This document shows, one piece after another, positions 10,746 through 22,739 of a stretch of DNA of 64,000 nucleotides; position 1 is the first letter of the stretch, and every line of letters begins with the position of its first letter. A program made the position numbers and the translations under genes. The stretch is from Platerodrilus igneus (Eukaryota > Arthropoda > Insecta > Coleoptera > Lycidae). The notes below the pieces were generated by a model that was not told the DNA's origin, ran no database searches, and saw nothing but the letters and a program-made list of their open reading frames with translations. Where the stretch lies: contig JARFIW010001082.1 in assembly GCA_036346225.1 (NCBI GenBank), positions 3,286,001-3,350,000 of the forward strand, read 5' to 3'.

Positions 10746-11200
10746 TTAAGGATAGGGTAGTGCCATGGAAGGGCAGTTATGAAGTCACAGAGGATGACAC
10801 GGGGTTTAGTATTAATGTAGTAGAGGTAGAGGATGATGAAGGTAAACAGATCAACACAATAAGATGTCCAGAGGATAGGATAGTAGAGGTTCAAGCTTTA
10901 GTACAAAAACATGCAGAATTAGTGGGGGTAGAAGCAACAGCAGCATATCGGGAGCAGGTGAAGGCAGAATTAAATAAAGATGCACGAAAAATTAGTCAAG
11001 GGACCAAACCGCAATTCCATTGTCCTACATCCATGGACACATTTTTGACGAGGTTAAGTGGCAAGTTTGTTTTTAATAAAGTAGATTTAAGGAATTCATT
11101 CTGGCGGATTCCATTACATAAGAATTCTAGAAGGTACATAGGATTTTCCGTAGAGGGAAAAATCGATAATTCTAAGGTAGTATCGTTTGGTTTGTCGGCA
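10601..11200 (+). pseudogene. Pol fragment: protease end and start of reverse transcriptase
   Basis: The frame runs from the protease C-terminal part (ILGVDCMMKLG) through a linker to a reverse-transcriptase fingers segment, KFVFNKVDLRNSFWRIPL then RYIGFSVEGK. This matches gypsy RT motif 1-2 (the first catalytic Asp is in VDL). The template-grip and YxDD motifs are missing; after about 11200 the sequence becomes low-complexity and the frame, although open to 11416, no longer looks like RT. The copy cannot encode an active polymerase. Confidence 0.8.
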
Positions 11201-11880
11201 GAAAAGAAAATAAGAATAAATATGAAACAGACAAGTGTAGGGACTGAAGAGGAAGCAATAGTTAAAAGTCAGGATAATAGGGATGATAAGTTTATTGTAG
11301 GTGAGATAATAGGGATGATAAGTATAGATATCGAAGGGGGAGAAATAGGGATGAAGAGTATTAGGATGGTAAGAAGAAAGACGTGGAGGGTCAAGAAGAG
11401 AGTTAGATTTAAATAACTTGATGAACAAAGGATAGAGATAGGTGAATTTTAGTATAGATATAGAAAATAAAGCTAGGTATAGGATAAATATGGGAGATAA
11501 TTAGAAATAGGTTTAGGATGAGAATAAAGAGTAAATGTAGGAAGAAAAGAAGATAGGTTAAGTATAGATATTTCATATAAGATTAGTGGAGAGTTAGGAA
11601 TAGTGTAAGAGTAGGATAGATATATAGGATTAGGTAGGGAGAAGTAAAGTGTAGTGAAGATTAGTTTAAAAGTTAGGAATAGGATAAGTATATAGGATAT
11701 ATATATAGGATTAGATGGATAAGTAGGATGAAGTTAGGGATAATTTCAGTTTATAAAATTAGGTGAGAGTTAGGAATAGGATAGGGATATAGGATAGGTG
11801 TAAATATTTTTTTTTGATTGGATAAGGTAGGTAAGTTAGATAGATAAGGGTAGAGAGAGATAGGCATTTTTTTTTGTAAA
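11200..11880 (+). repeat. C-poor, purine-rich low-complexity tract
   Basis: Nearly 700 bp made largely of GGATAG, TAGGA and AGATA words. Over long stretches (for example 11430-11800) cytosine is almost absent on the plus strand. It replaces the missing RT-RNase H-integrase part of the element and leads into the polypurine tract at 11941-11950. Confidence 0.85.
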
Positions 11881-11940
11881 TTTTGTTTGCGGTTTAAATA
11901 TTTTATATTTGAATTCAAATAAGTATATTTGTATTCAAAT

Positions 11941-11950
11941 AGGGGGAAAA
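11941..11950 (+). promoter_or_regulatory. Polypurine tract
   Basis: AGGGGGAAAA lies immediately before the 3' LTR start TACTCATA. This is the standard position for the plus-strand primer of an LTR retrotransposon and confirms the element's orientation. Confidence 0.85.
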
Positions 11951-14105
11951 TACTCATATTTAGACCAGGGTAGAAAATTAAATAATCACATCAAATAATT
12001 TTAATCACCGAGTAGAAGCTTTGGGAAAAGGTACGCGTTATTAAAAAAAAACCGTGAAGCATAAAAATTCATTCGTTTTATTAAAAATAAGAGATTTAAA
12101 TTATTTATAAGACGCTTTATATAAAAGGAAGCAGTATTAGAAAACTTTACGTGTAATTTAATTATTCCTAGTAAAGAAACAAAGAGAAATTACGTGCAAA
12201 ATTTATATTAATTAACCCTATTTTAAGTAACCGGTATTAAACAAAATGTACTGATAATAATTGAATATTTAATTATGATTCACTAAAAATTAAAGGGTAT
12301 TATTTTAATTGGAGTTAATTGAACCATTAGTAACATATAATATCTATAAAAACTTGAAAAAACCCAATAAAATGCAAATCGTAGAAGTGTTATTATGTTT
12401 GAACACCTGCGTATTTTTAAAAAGCTCATTCTGCGTAAATTTTGCAGATAACAAATGGTTTCAGAGAATGTTGGAGAAACCGTCGCTTATATTAACGGGA
12501 AGACTAGATACGGGGTTATTTAACCCAAATAACAGTCCATGTGGACTGAAATAATCGATAGTAAGGAATATCAATTTGCATCAATAAGAACAGGGTAGAT
12601 AGAGACAGATAATATGCGCAAGAACGAGACACATATAGTAAAAAGGCGTGAGTGGAGCAACGTCATGGGGTTGCGATTGGTTGAAAGTAAAAGGCAAAAT
12701 TTGAGAGGTAAAAATAACATTTCTGTATAAAATTCAATTAGTTATTTCCAGACGTTGCGTGCCGTGTTGAAATTTCTGAGATTTAACTGGGGCGAGTGCA
12801 AAATTCGTAAAAATCGCATGCCGGGCTGCGGAATGGGAACATAGCAGGCGAAATTCTTTAGAATTGTCCGTTTTGGAGACTCGACCGACAGACAGGCTAA
12901 CCTCTATATATACCCAGGTGAATATGAACAAGCTCTCTTAGATCTTCGACTTGATTCAACGCGTTAAACAGTGCTTTTTAGTTTTCCGGTTTTGATTAAA
13001 TAATTTAAACAGTTGCTCGAATATTTTTGTGATAAAAAACAGTTTGTTCTTTACGTGCTACAATGAATGTACGTTAGTGCACTTAGAAAAGAAGATACAA
13101 GGTAATAAAGTTTAGTATCACTGTACCAATTGGTAAAATTTACAACGACAAATGAATACACAAAAGTAGGCAGTTTTGGCGTATATTGGTGAAAGTAGTA
13201 TGAATTTCTTTGCTATTTTTCGGGGGTATTAATAATTAAATGGTGCATAAACGTGTCTGGATCTACAAAACAAGGTTCAGATATACACAGATGAGTTCCG
13301 GAAAAGCCCAGAAACAACTTTAAATAAATGGTGATGGAGCAAATTTTAAAAGCGTTGAGAATCAGAAGCCATAAATATAACCCAGTTGGAATGGTGTAAT
13401 TAACAAAGGGACGATGTACATTGAAGCTACGAGTGCAGTAACCTTCAGGTAAATTATACTATTTTGTTCGAACTTTGATATTTTGGTGTGTGTTGAATAA
13501 CTTTATAATTGATTTACTTAAAATGCATAGTAGTGAAATTGTACTAACAATAATATTTTAATTTTAAGGTGAAATTTGCTTGTTTAAGTAGAAAGGGTAT
13601 TTAGTATTGATGTTCTGGATTATGATGAAAATTTGGGTATGTCTTTGAGCTCAATTAGACGAACCTGGTTAATTAACGTAAAGGGGTGGTAGATGCTCCC
13701 TTTGTACTCAGACTCCGGTCTGCATATATTGTTATAGTAATTAGTAGGCATCCTACAAGGACTTTAATTCTGGATGCACATTAAAATGATAATAAATTTA
13801 ATTTTGAAATTTTCTGATATTAAAATTTATGCTGAATTTTAATTTTGAAATTTTAATGTATTGTGAATATTGATGTAAATAGAGTTGACGTTGATGTTTG
13901 TGGTAGGAAAGTGTTTGTATTTTTTTATGAATGAGGATGAAAGTTATCTAGAGGAGCAGCCGAGGCGATTAGCAGAAGAAAGTCAATGGACCAACACAGT
14001 TAAGGTAATGAATAGCTTTTTGTAGGATTCACAGCATTCTTGACGCCCAATTCGTGAGGCTCGATTCGAAAAGCGGAGTACCCGGATTTTGTAGGTTTCA
14101 CAGCA
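11951..14105 (+). repeat. 3' LTR, 2155 bp
   Basis: Near-identical to 7179-9332, with about a dozen single-base differences and one extra A in the A-run near 12045. It ends CACAGCA and is followed by ATATATATGTATATG. It carries the same internal LTR-end/primer-site copy (about 14025-14062). Confidence 0.93.
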
Positions 14106-14137
14106 ATATATATGTATATGTATATGTATATGTATGA

Positions 14138-16715
14138 TTTAAATTTACTTACATTGACTTGACCGAAAACTAATTAACAAATCTTATGTGCATGATGTGC
14201 ATTCATCCTGATGTAGTACAACTTGAATAAACACATTTAAGAATTAAACAATTTTCAAACGCTTACTATAAATAAAAACATTGACAATGTGGAAACAGCA
14301 ATCGTTAAAACTAATTTTTGTACACAGTACATATGGATTACCTTCGACTTATGTGTTGTTATCTGACCTAAATGTTAATAGTGAAAATCTGTGTAGTTGA
14401 ATATGTAGAGAGGCTCGCTTTATAAAGCCATTGAATGTCGAATATAGGGACAGTCTTGAATCAAACGTTACCATGCAGTCGGTCTAATCAGATAAAATAA
14501 AAATGTAAACGACGTAAATAGCCGCGAGCGATAATAAGACCGTAGAGAATCAATGAATTTAATTCGCGATAGTGATAAGATGAGATAACACAAAGGTAAC
14601 CGTTCATTGAATTATATGTCCGAAGGCTCGTAAAAGCAATAAATTCTCGAAAGTTGATAGAGACTTGCATGCCACACATACTTCTAAAATCAATCCAAAC
14701 ATGGAAACAACAAGCAGATTGACCGAGAACGATCTAGATGCCAACATCATAAGAGAGGCTCGCTTTTTAAGACCAATACATGTCGAATAGAGGGACAGTC
14801 TTAAATCAAACGTCACATGCAGTCGGCCTAATCAGATAATACGTTGCGTAGTAAAAGTTCTACCTAACATGAATTGTATTTAATATTGAAAGTGGTAGAC
14901 GATTTTGAAAACAGTTTAAAGAGAAGTATTACTTGACAACCCACGGTAAAGTACTGATTGATACACAAACGTGAGTAGATTATTCGACGTCCTTACAAAG
15001 GCTTTAAAAAATGTAACAAAGCATAAGTGATTAGAATGGTTGGTTATATGGTACGTGGAGCAATTTGCATGAAAGTTATACTTTGTAAAACGATTTAAAC
15101 GATTTTGGAGCATGGATTGATAATTACTGGAAAAAGCCAACAATGGGCAGAGCCGTAGCGGAAAAATAAAAATACATTGTTTAAATTTTGTAAAAGGACT
15201 TATCTACCGATTAAATAAGTTGTATCCAAATTTCAATAAAATACTTAATTTAGTTGAGGAAAAATTTTATTTATTTAAAAAATAATCTTCAACAGTCTGT
15301 ATATCTGAAACGGTTGAGTTTTCGATGTAAGTTCATTAAGAAAACTCATTATTTTCACGTTTTATATTGATTTTGAAATTATCAAAGGTACAATTCGGAC
15401 CATTCAGTATTAAGAAATATTTCAAATAAAAGTGGTAGGATGCGCACCATTGCATGCCATAAGATATCTGCCGCTGTAAATTTCATAATTTCGGTAATGT
15501 ATCCAAAATTGGTGGTAAGCATTTTCAACAGCTCCTAAAAAATTGAATTTTTTGTTCGGTTTTTAGTGATGTTTTGTTTTTAATTGTTTGAAATTATGCA
15601 TTGTTTTGTTCCGATAGTGCAATAAATTTTGATTCTGTAAAATAATTAATTTAAAAAAATCTACAATACGACCTAAAAATTGAATGTAGATTTTAATAAC
15701 CTCAAAAAAATTCATTAGGACATTGGTGTACTTTTTTTATCTTAAAAAATGTATAATCACACACCCGCAAGCTGCGCTATTGCTTGAAGAAAAAAGCAAA
15801 AATGATGTTTAAATAAGTAATTAATAAGAAACACCTACTTTTCAAATTTCAATAGAATATATCATTTAGTCAAGGAGAAATCTTATTTATTTAAAAAAAA
15901 GCTGCAACTTCAACACCCTGTATATCTAAAACGGTTGTGTTTTTTTATATAAGTTTATAAGAAAACAAATATAATCTTCACGTTTTCTATTGACTCTGAA
16001 ATTATGGAAGGTACAATTTGAACCACCCTGTATATATGTTATTAGACCTCCTCGCACTAATAGGCTACCCTGTATATTTGTTAGCATACCGAAAACTAGA
16101 ATTATTCTTTAAAGATCATCTATACTGAATGAAACATAATTTTAAAAAACGCAGATTCAGTTACAAAATACACGTATTTACTATTGAATTGTTTTTTTCT
16201 TACCGTACACACCATAAAGACGTGAGTATAAACAAGTATTCCATCAAATTATACGCCCAACTTGCTAAAATGTATATTTTCTTAAATTTATAAGCGTACT
16301 TTTTACGACTGTTTTGAAAACTAGGCACCTGCAAGAATTTCCTACAGTTAAAAAATTTCCTTCTTAAAAGTGTTCTAAAAGTTAGTATTTCAATAGGGTA
16401 GAAAAATGCGACAAATAACCGAAGTTTTTGAAAGCTTATTTTGGCTATGAAGGATAAAAGCAATAATCCTCTTGGAAGTAGGTAAACGCATCCCTTTGGT
16501 TTTCAATACTTCTAGAGCTTTGAGATATAGAAAAAAATTATTGTTTGCGTGATAGGTATCTAATTAGATATGTAAAATACTAAGGAACTGCTTATTATAA
16601 TAAATAGAATCTATCATACAATTAAATTTATAACTAAGCATGCACATGAAATATAGTATTTTCGCGTATTAAGTAAACTTGAACATGTATGAATAATATA
16701 TGAATACAAACCGAC
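14138..16715. other. Intronic DNA with two pairs of short direct repeats
   Basis: No coding sequence recognised. About 90 bp recur at 14407-14495 and 14752-14842 (GAGAGGCTCGCTTT...GGGACAGTCTT...CAGTCGG). A longer unit of about 200 bp recurs, diverged, at 15210-15420 and 15830-16035, each including a TGTATATCT.AAACGGTTG stretch. Both look like remnants of small elements. Confidence 0.6.
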
Positions 16716-16861
16716 CTGTGGGATAACCGACTGACGCTGAGGTCCAGGGTTTGACCTTGCGGGCTTGGGACTTGGGGACTGGCCGAGAGATGTGGACTAG
16801 CAGCGGCTTGTGGACTAGCGCCCACTCGTTGACCACCATAATGAGGGGAGCCGTATGCCAT
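16716..16861 (-). CDS. MYT1/ST18-family gene, exon f (Ser/Pro/Ala)
   Basis: A 146-nt exon with acceptor TATATTTTAG and donor CCCACAG|GTCGGT. It enters in phase 0 and leaves with 2 nt, matching its neighbours. The peptide starts MAYGSPHYGGQRVGASPQ and continues SPHLSASPQVPSPQ, ending QTLDLSVSRLSH. LDLSVS resembles the IDLSTS of the previous exon, so the tail carries a repeated DLS motif. Confidence 0.87.
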
Positions 16862-17051
16862 CTAAAATATAATAAGCATATTCAGTTCGTTACAAATAGC
16901 ATTAATTATTAAGGATAAGCGGGAAACACAACATGGTTGTAATTAACGCGGTGCTAAGCAAGTTGCTAATCTAGTTACCTTAAAATTGTGGTTCAAATCC
17001 CCTTATAAATGTTTTTGTGAGAAATTATACGTTTCATATATAGCTACTAAC

Positions 17052-17232
17052 CTGAGGACTAGTTGTCGTGACGCTTGATGTAGAAAGGTCGATAACTGTA
17101 CCCCCAGGAGACGTGTGAGGGCCAGCTCCCTTGATTTGTGCTTGTGCAGTAGTCACGCATTTTACTGATAAGTTGATTGCTGAAAACCCCATAGGCAAAG
17201 AGCCCGCTGAAGCGTCGTATTGATACATTGGT
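17052..17232 (-). CDS. MYT1/ST18-family gene, exon e
   Basis: A 181-nt exon with acceptor TTCATACAG and donor CCTCAG|GTTAGT. It completes an Arg codon with the previous exon and ends in phase 0. The peptide is PMYQYDASAGSLPMGFSAIN followed by a Ser/Thr-rich part with GGTVIDLSTSSV. No domain is recognised; it is part of the disordered tail. Confidence 0.88.
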
Positions 17233-17284
17233 CTGTATGAAATTAATCAAGATAACACATTTTATGCATAAGCAAACTACATAC

Positions 17285-18212
17285 CGTGGATATAGTGGTC
17301 CAGTTGGTTGTTGATCGTTTTCAGTTTTTATCATTCCAGCAGCTGCTGCACTCGCCATTGCCATTTGATGTTGTGCTGCTGCCGCCGCCGCCGCCGCTTC
17401 TTGTTGATACCTATGCTCTTGTTGTTCGTCGATTGACGCGTACCCATACATTCCTTGATGAGGCCGTTGTGGCATTACCGATTGTGAAAGTGGTCCACAC
17501 TGATTAGACGAATCATATCTTTCAAATGCTGTCGGAACTCCTGGATCGTACGGCCTTGTTAATGACGTATCATAAGGTCTTGGACCCATTTCAGTAGGAT
17601 AAGTTACAGTCGGTCTAGCTATTGTTCCGCTTATAGATTCATTAATATCTCCATACGGTCGCATAGGGTGATCTGTTCTATACATTTCATCAGGTTGATG
17701 ATACGGTGATCGTTGTGGGATATGATGTTGCCGAGTATCCTCTAAACTATACCCAATATGATGCTGATTTTGATGAGGTAAATTAGTATGTTGGGGTAGT
17801 GCTTGAAGTTGCGAATGAATTCGGGAACTCATAGTTTCCATACTGGACATTGACGAAGAGTTTGAGTCTTGACTAGTATAGGGATCATAAGCAGGTCTCA
17901 AAGATGACGGTGGAGATCGACAAGAATTTACAGAAGATTCAGTTTTTGGCACTAATAAATCATTTCGTCCGGTAACACTACAACAACTCGAACTATTCAC
18001 TTCAGTTTTTGGAATTTTTAGAGAATTATCCGATTTCATTTCTTGAAATTTAGAATAATAAGAACTAAAATGTGATTTATTTTCACTTTGTTCCGATGTA
18101 TTACAGGAAGCTGAACCATATGTGACTAAATAACTAGGCTTAATATCAACTGATGCAGTCGGAGCTTGTTTATTGTCAAAGCTCGAAGAGAATTCTCCTT
18201 GGCAAGAGTTAA
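17285..18212 (-). CDS. MYT1/ST18-family gene, exon d (large Ser/Pro/His/Ala exon)
   Basis: A 928-nt exon with acceptor ATGTTTTAG and donor CCACG|GTATGT. It continues the frame of the zinc-finger exon (1 nt carried in, 2 nt out). The peptide is disordered: a Ser-rich first half, PHQNQHHIGY, RSPYHQPDEMYR, and an alanine run EAAAAAAAAQHQ encoded by a GCC/GCG-rich stretch at about 17380-17397. Near the end is IKTEN, a YKxE-type sumoylation-like site. This exon probably holds activation/repression regions. Its GC-richness stands out from the AT-rich introns. Confidence 0.9.
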
Positions 18213-18357
18213 CTAAAACATTAATAATTACAAGGTAAAGCACACTTTAGCGTATCAAAAATCTACAAATGAGATGGTTCGACATCACAATATTAGTGTT
18301 TGTATTAAAATTAAGGAAGGAATATCAGGGAAAGCGTACATGCTAAAACTAACTTAC

Positions 18358-18552
18358 CGAACGTGCTGTGCGGTGATTTAATACGATGCTGCAGGCTGGA
18401 TTGATACTTTTGTTCTCGTGCGGCTTGTTTATTAGCGGCAGCAATGGGGCAACCGGAAAGGCTTCGGTGCGTGTTCCGGTTGGAGCTAACGTGTCCTCGC
18501 CCGTTACACCCCGGAGTTGGGCATTTCAAGATTGTCTCATGCATCGCCAGGA
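18358..18552 (-). CDS. MYT1/ST18-family gene, exon c: second C2HC zinc finger
   Basis: A 195-nt exon with acceptor TGATATAG and donor TTCG|GTAAGT. It encodes [20 protein letters not shown] then [20 protein letters not shown]. The Cys-x5-Cys, two His and final Cys of the MYT1-type CCHHC finger are all present. These fingers bind AAGTT-like DNA sites in known family members. The exon ends KSPHSTF, followed by the disordered tail. The [14 protein letters not shown] context is the most conserved part of the family and fixes the assignment. Confidence 0.96.
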
Positions 18553-18983
18553 CTATATCACGTCAACAGAATCCAGTCATTATCATTGAGTATAATAATT
18601 GTATTGTGTTGTGTGTGTAAAATGTCACTAAAATAAAAGGAACGAGCGGGTAGAGAGAAAATAAAATCGAATTAAAACAGTGTATTTTGTACAAATAATC
18701 ACACACAATGCATGTATCTTTATGTTATTATACTCAATATGCGACCCGATTCTGATGCATGAATAAGGGCCAGGACAGGAAAGATGATAATGATAAAGCT
18801 ATGAAATATTCTAGGCAAAAATAAAATAAAAGATATAAATAATGATGCTCTCTACCCCGCAAAATAAGCAACAATAACGAAAAATTCCTAAATAATAAAA
18901 CACAATGCAAAGCTGTTTAGTTGTCTACTGAAACTTAAACTATGGTTTCAGTAGACCTACATATCTACATATGTCAAACTTAC

Positions 18984-19024
18984 TTTCAGGAGTTAGTTTG
19001 TCTTTACGAGGACATCCTGATAGA
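18984..19024 (-). CDS. MYT1/ST18-family gene, exon b (41-nt mini-exon)
   Basis: A 41-nt exon with acceptor CTCTAG and donor CTGAAA|GTAAGT. It supplies the end of finger 1: a Ser completed across the junction, then LSGCPRKDKLTPE. Without it, finger 1 lacks its last zinc-binding Cys and the next exon is out of frame; with it, all phases match. It would be missed by ORF-length filters. Confidence 0.9.
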
Positions 19025-19080
19025 CTAGAGAAGTAAATGTCAAACATTTCAGGAAAAATTATTAACCACAAAAATATTAC

Positions 19081-19153
19081 CTTCTATGGTGGGAATATAA
19101 TCCCGTAACGTGTCCTTGCCCAGCACATCCAGGAGTTGGACATTTACTGCCTT
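19081..19153 (-). CDS. MYT1/ST18-family gene, exon a: first C2HC zinc finger
   Basis: A 73-nt exon with acceptor TGCTTTCAG and donor AGAAG|GTAATA. It encodes [20 protein letters not shown] then HHR, the main part of a MYT1-type finger; the final Cys is in the next mini-exon. One nucleotide is carried in from an upstream exon that was not found between here and 64000. The N-terminal exons are therefore either beyond the window or too diverged to see. Confidence 0.93.
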
Positions 19154-19410
19154 CTGAAAGCAAACAAAAGTTACATTTAATTCATAAATCGATTTAAAAT
19201 TACGTAATTAAGAACAATCATAAAATTCAACTTCTAATAACAGCTTTTAGTATAATTAAACTATAAACTAGAACTAGAATAAATTATAAAGAGAATATGT
19301 TTTACCCAGTTGTCAGTCAGCTACATATTACATTTTTGGCTCACCAGACAACATTTAGAAAATATAGTAAAGTTCTTCTACGATAAAGTCAAAACACTAA
19401 ATTTTATTCT
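19154..19410. other. Intronic or upstream DNA, nothing recognised
   Basis: AT-rich sequence upstream of the first zinc-finger exon. No splice-bounded coding exon was identified. Confidence 0.5.
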
Positions 19411-19693
19411 GCAATGCTCCACCCGAAGGTACTACATTGGTCAGGAAGCGAGTTTTTTTATCTGGAAAATTTTGAACTATGTCGAACCCTTGCTGTTCCA
19501 AGCAAGGTAGGGATCTTTCATGTGCGTGACAACACTCACACACGGGACCTCCATTTTACCTCTCATTCGAACAAGGGCGTATTTTTGTGAAAAATGCTCG
19601 CCTAACATTGTTCAAGCGGATCGTGTCGGGATTCGAACCCGCGACTTTGGGCATAGTAGTCACAAGCCTACCAACTACGTCACAGAGCCGCAT
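19411..19693 (-). mobile_element. tRNA-derived SINE, copy 1
   Basis: A minus-strand copy of the element described at 45593-45892. At its 5' end (high coordinate) is a tRNA-like head with a B box equivalent to GGTTCGAATCCC and a degraded A box; at its 3' end is AATGTAGTACCTTCGGGTGG. Both the body and tail match the second copy closely. Target-site repeats were not evident here. Confidence 0.8.
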
Positions 19694-20094
19694 GTAAAAG
19701 TCAACAGCACTAACTGCCATTCATCTAAATAACTTACGAAAAAATAACATAAAACAGATTTTTCTTACCAGAAGTAAAATTAGTCATTAGCGAGTAACAT
19801 CTAGACTACTTACGTTACATACCGTACAATACTGAACAATTTCTGTTTTTTCTCATAGTTGGTAATATGATTATGGTTTTAGAGTTATACAGATTAAATC
19901 AGATAGGCAAAAAGCAACTTGGTTTCGGCAAAAATTTGTTATAAAACTAACATTGTAAAACTTTTTATGGAATCCTGATTATATACGATGCATATACCGA
20001 TATGACAAACTGTCAATTAGAGTATCAAACAGAAACAAGAAATACGGTGTATTTTCATAATATGCTTTTGACTATTTCATTATTTTTCCCGAAT

Positions 20095-20181
20095 TTATAT
20101 ATATATATATATATACAGTCGGCACGGAGGTGATCCAGTTTAACTGCCTTTTTCCATAGCCAATGATTATAATTATAAAGA

Positions 20182-20223
<42 letters not shown>

Positions 20224-20231
20224 ATATACAA
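20095..20231. repeat. Two (TA)n tracts around a 65-bp spacer
   Basis: (TA)n at 20095-20117 and 20186-20231 enclose a short spacer containing GTCGGCACGGAGGTGATCC. Right of it begins the truncated minus-strand LTR (20232-20958). Confidence 0.85.
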
Positions 20232-20958
20232 TGACAAGCTTTTTGGTCTGCTGGTTAATTAAGTGTACTCTTTATTATAATTCTAAGCTTTCGGTTTATT
20301 TTTAAACCATTATCAAAGATACTAAAAATTCAGAAAAGCTAATATGGGCGTAAAATAGTTAAATTTTATAACTGCAAGGTCGTTATACCACTGCAAGGTC
20401 GTTATAACAAAGCCTCGTTTCGATGCGCCGCTAAAACAGTGCTGTGATTCATAGATACAGATACAGCAAATTGTAAAATTTGAAGTTGTTGACTTACCTT
20501 CCTTTCTAACTTTATTTGGCTAGCTCAATAGAATTGAGGGAGTTTACAAAATGAAATCAAACACGGCACTATAAAAAATATCTATACAGTCTAAAATATT
20601 TTCTTTCCTACAAAAGCAAATAGAACACAAGTACTTATTTACTACAAAGTATTTCTCACCTTATGTTGCTTACAATTTATAGAACTAAAATCTCTTCTCG
20701 TGGATAGTTTACCTGGCTTAGATTACCACGCTTGTATGGTTTGTTTTGGTCAAAAAAATTCTTGACAGGTAATCTATAAAAAAAAAAGTCAGAGGGTTTC
20801 AAACTCTGATCACAAACTTTCCCGGTAAATATATCCTTACAAAAAAATTATTATATAATTAAAACCTATTCTATTTTTTTCGGATTCTTTTATATCTTGG
20901 TGGAATTTATTTGTAGAATTTGGGTTTCAATGAGCGCTTGTAACCCCTTATCACGTCA
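20232..20958 (-). repeat. Truncated solo LTR, family 2 (inverted relative to 23083-26048)
   Basis: In minus sense it starts TGACGTGATAAGGGG at 20958. Its first ~80 bp (GGTGGAATTTATTTGTAG, then TTTGGGTTTCAAT in reverse sense) match 23083-23165 inverted. Its remaining part (20400-20830) matches 25590-26045 inverted, for example TAAGCTAGCTAGGCAAC versus its reverse. The ~2.4 kb that separate these parts in the longer copy are missing, so this is an internally deleted copy. Confidence 0.72.
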
Positions 20959-20968
20959 ATATATATGT

Positions 20969-22739
20969 TGCTCTGATAAGGGGTTTATTTAGGGGTATAC
21001 TGAGTCGTGGTGGTTGCGCAATACAAGAAAATAGTACTAGGAATTAGAAAACTGCATTTAATTAGCATGAAAAACACGTAGTTCACATATTATGCGAAGA
21101 ACAAACATTCAACACCCTGTATAAAGACCGCAATTAATTTTAAATCAAGAAGCGTTCATAAATAGATACGCATGGAATACTTTAATCAATGCTAGTAAGC
21201 ACGTCCTTCAATAATATAAACATATTTAGCAGAAAAATAATTATACACGCAATTAAAATAGTTCTAAATCAAGAAGCGTTTATAAATAGATACGCATGGA
21301 ATAAGGTAAAAGCTAGTAAATCATCACGCAATATCTATTAAAATTAAGCATGCGATAATGAAAGAAGATAGTAAAGCGCTCTGATAAAGAAACGCATATT
21401 TCAAAAGAAATGAGTTTTAAACACAAGATATAAACGAAAGTATGTTGATGTACGTCATTTATGCTACGTGATTTTATTCATGAAATTCGTTCGATTCCCA
21501 AAAAGCTTAATCTAGACAAACAAGAGCCATAAGCTAAATTAAAGGCCAAGGTAAATTAAAATTTCCAGTAATAATACCAAAACAAGCGGTCAAAGATCGA
21601 CAAATAATAGAAATATTAGTAGAATACGTGATCACTGAATCGTTCCATCAGAAATAAACTTGTAAAATCCATAAAAATACCCAAAACAACTTGTGGTTGG
21701 CTGCAATCTTTGAACGACAGTTCAGATAAACCAATGAATTTTAGATAGGGATAAACTATATAACGCCTACAGTTTGACAAGAGTCAGTCTCAATTAGAAC
21801 CACGTAAAAGCTGCGTCACTGTTACTCAAAAATTTACGCATCGAATTAATATTTAAATTGAATAATTAAAATTTGTGAAAAGTGGTGTTATACAATATTT
21901 TAAAATAAATATAGCGAAAATGGATAAAAAAGGTGTCACCGTTTGCTGGAAAATGGCTCTAAGTTACCTCTAAGTCAATACAAAGAAAACTTTAAGTTAC
22001 CTCTAAGTCAAGACAAGGAAAATTCTAAGTTACGTCTAAGTTACTACAACTCTAAGTTACGACAAACAAATCTAAATAAAGTACGCAGTAAATTTTGGAA
22101 ACAAATTAATGAAAATTATTGGTTCAAATTCACGGAAGGAAGCACAAGGCATAGCATTGTTCTAAAAGAAGCTACTTGATTGAAAGTAATCAAGTGGTGT
22201 TGATCCACAACACGCAGCAGCAGATCAAAGGGGAAAACAAAAAAGGACACACCGGGAAAAGTACAGGTCAGGGCTACCTAAAATAGGGCATTATTTCATT
22301 TTTTATTTTCTAAAATATTTCATACGTAAAAATTTACGTAAAAAGGGGAAAGGTCTTGAACGTTCTAGATTTTCCAGTAATAGTATAATTTTTGGTGGCT
22401 TTAAATTAAAGAAAGGGAGATATAATTTTGGGGATAAATAATCTAAATATTATAAATTGATACAATGGTTTATTTTTCATATAGTAAAACTGTGAAGTGT
22501 AAATATTATTTTCTTCTCATTATACAAATATTGATCAACTTCGTTTTGTCATTCTAAACAGGAAAAGTTTTAGGAAAAGGGGTTGATTTATTTGATTATC
22601 GTAACGTTGTCCGCTCTGTGTGAGTTAAACTGAGCTAGCCGTGGCATAATTAAAATTAGAATATTAGAGAAGGACACAGAGCGGTGGCGGAGAGGAGGAA
22701 ACTGGACGTTTATTACATCGGCGGGCAGCGTTATCATAT

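Larger units (their letters stand above)
7179..14105 (+). mobile_element. LTR retrotransposon (gypsy-type), young but pol-defective
   Basis: A 6.9 kb element, antisense within the MYT1-family intron. Two direct LTRs of 2154 and 2155 bp differ by about a dozen substitutions and one A-run step when compared by eye. A tRNA-Lys-like primer site follows the 5' LTR and a purine tract AGGGGGAAAA precedes the 3' LTR. The order is gag with coiled coil, retropepsin with LLDTG, and the first part of reverse transcriptase. The catalytic half of RT, RNase H and integrase are absent, replaced by a C-poor purine-rich stretch. The LTR similarity implies recent insertion and so mobilisation by a helper; that is inference. 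Confidence 0.93.

Noticed and set aside
21919..22179. Small Lys/Ser/Leu-rich frame as a Gag gene
   Set aside because: Made of CTAAGTTACCTCTAAGT tandem words inside a solo LTR leader; no Gag motif.
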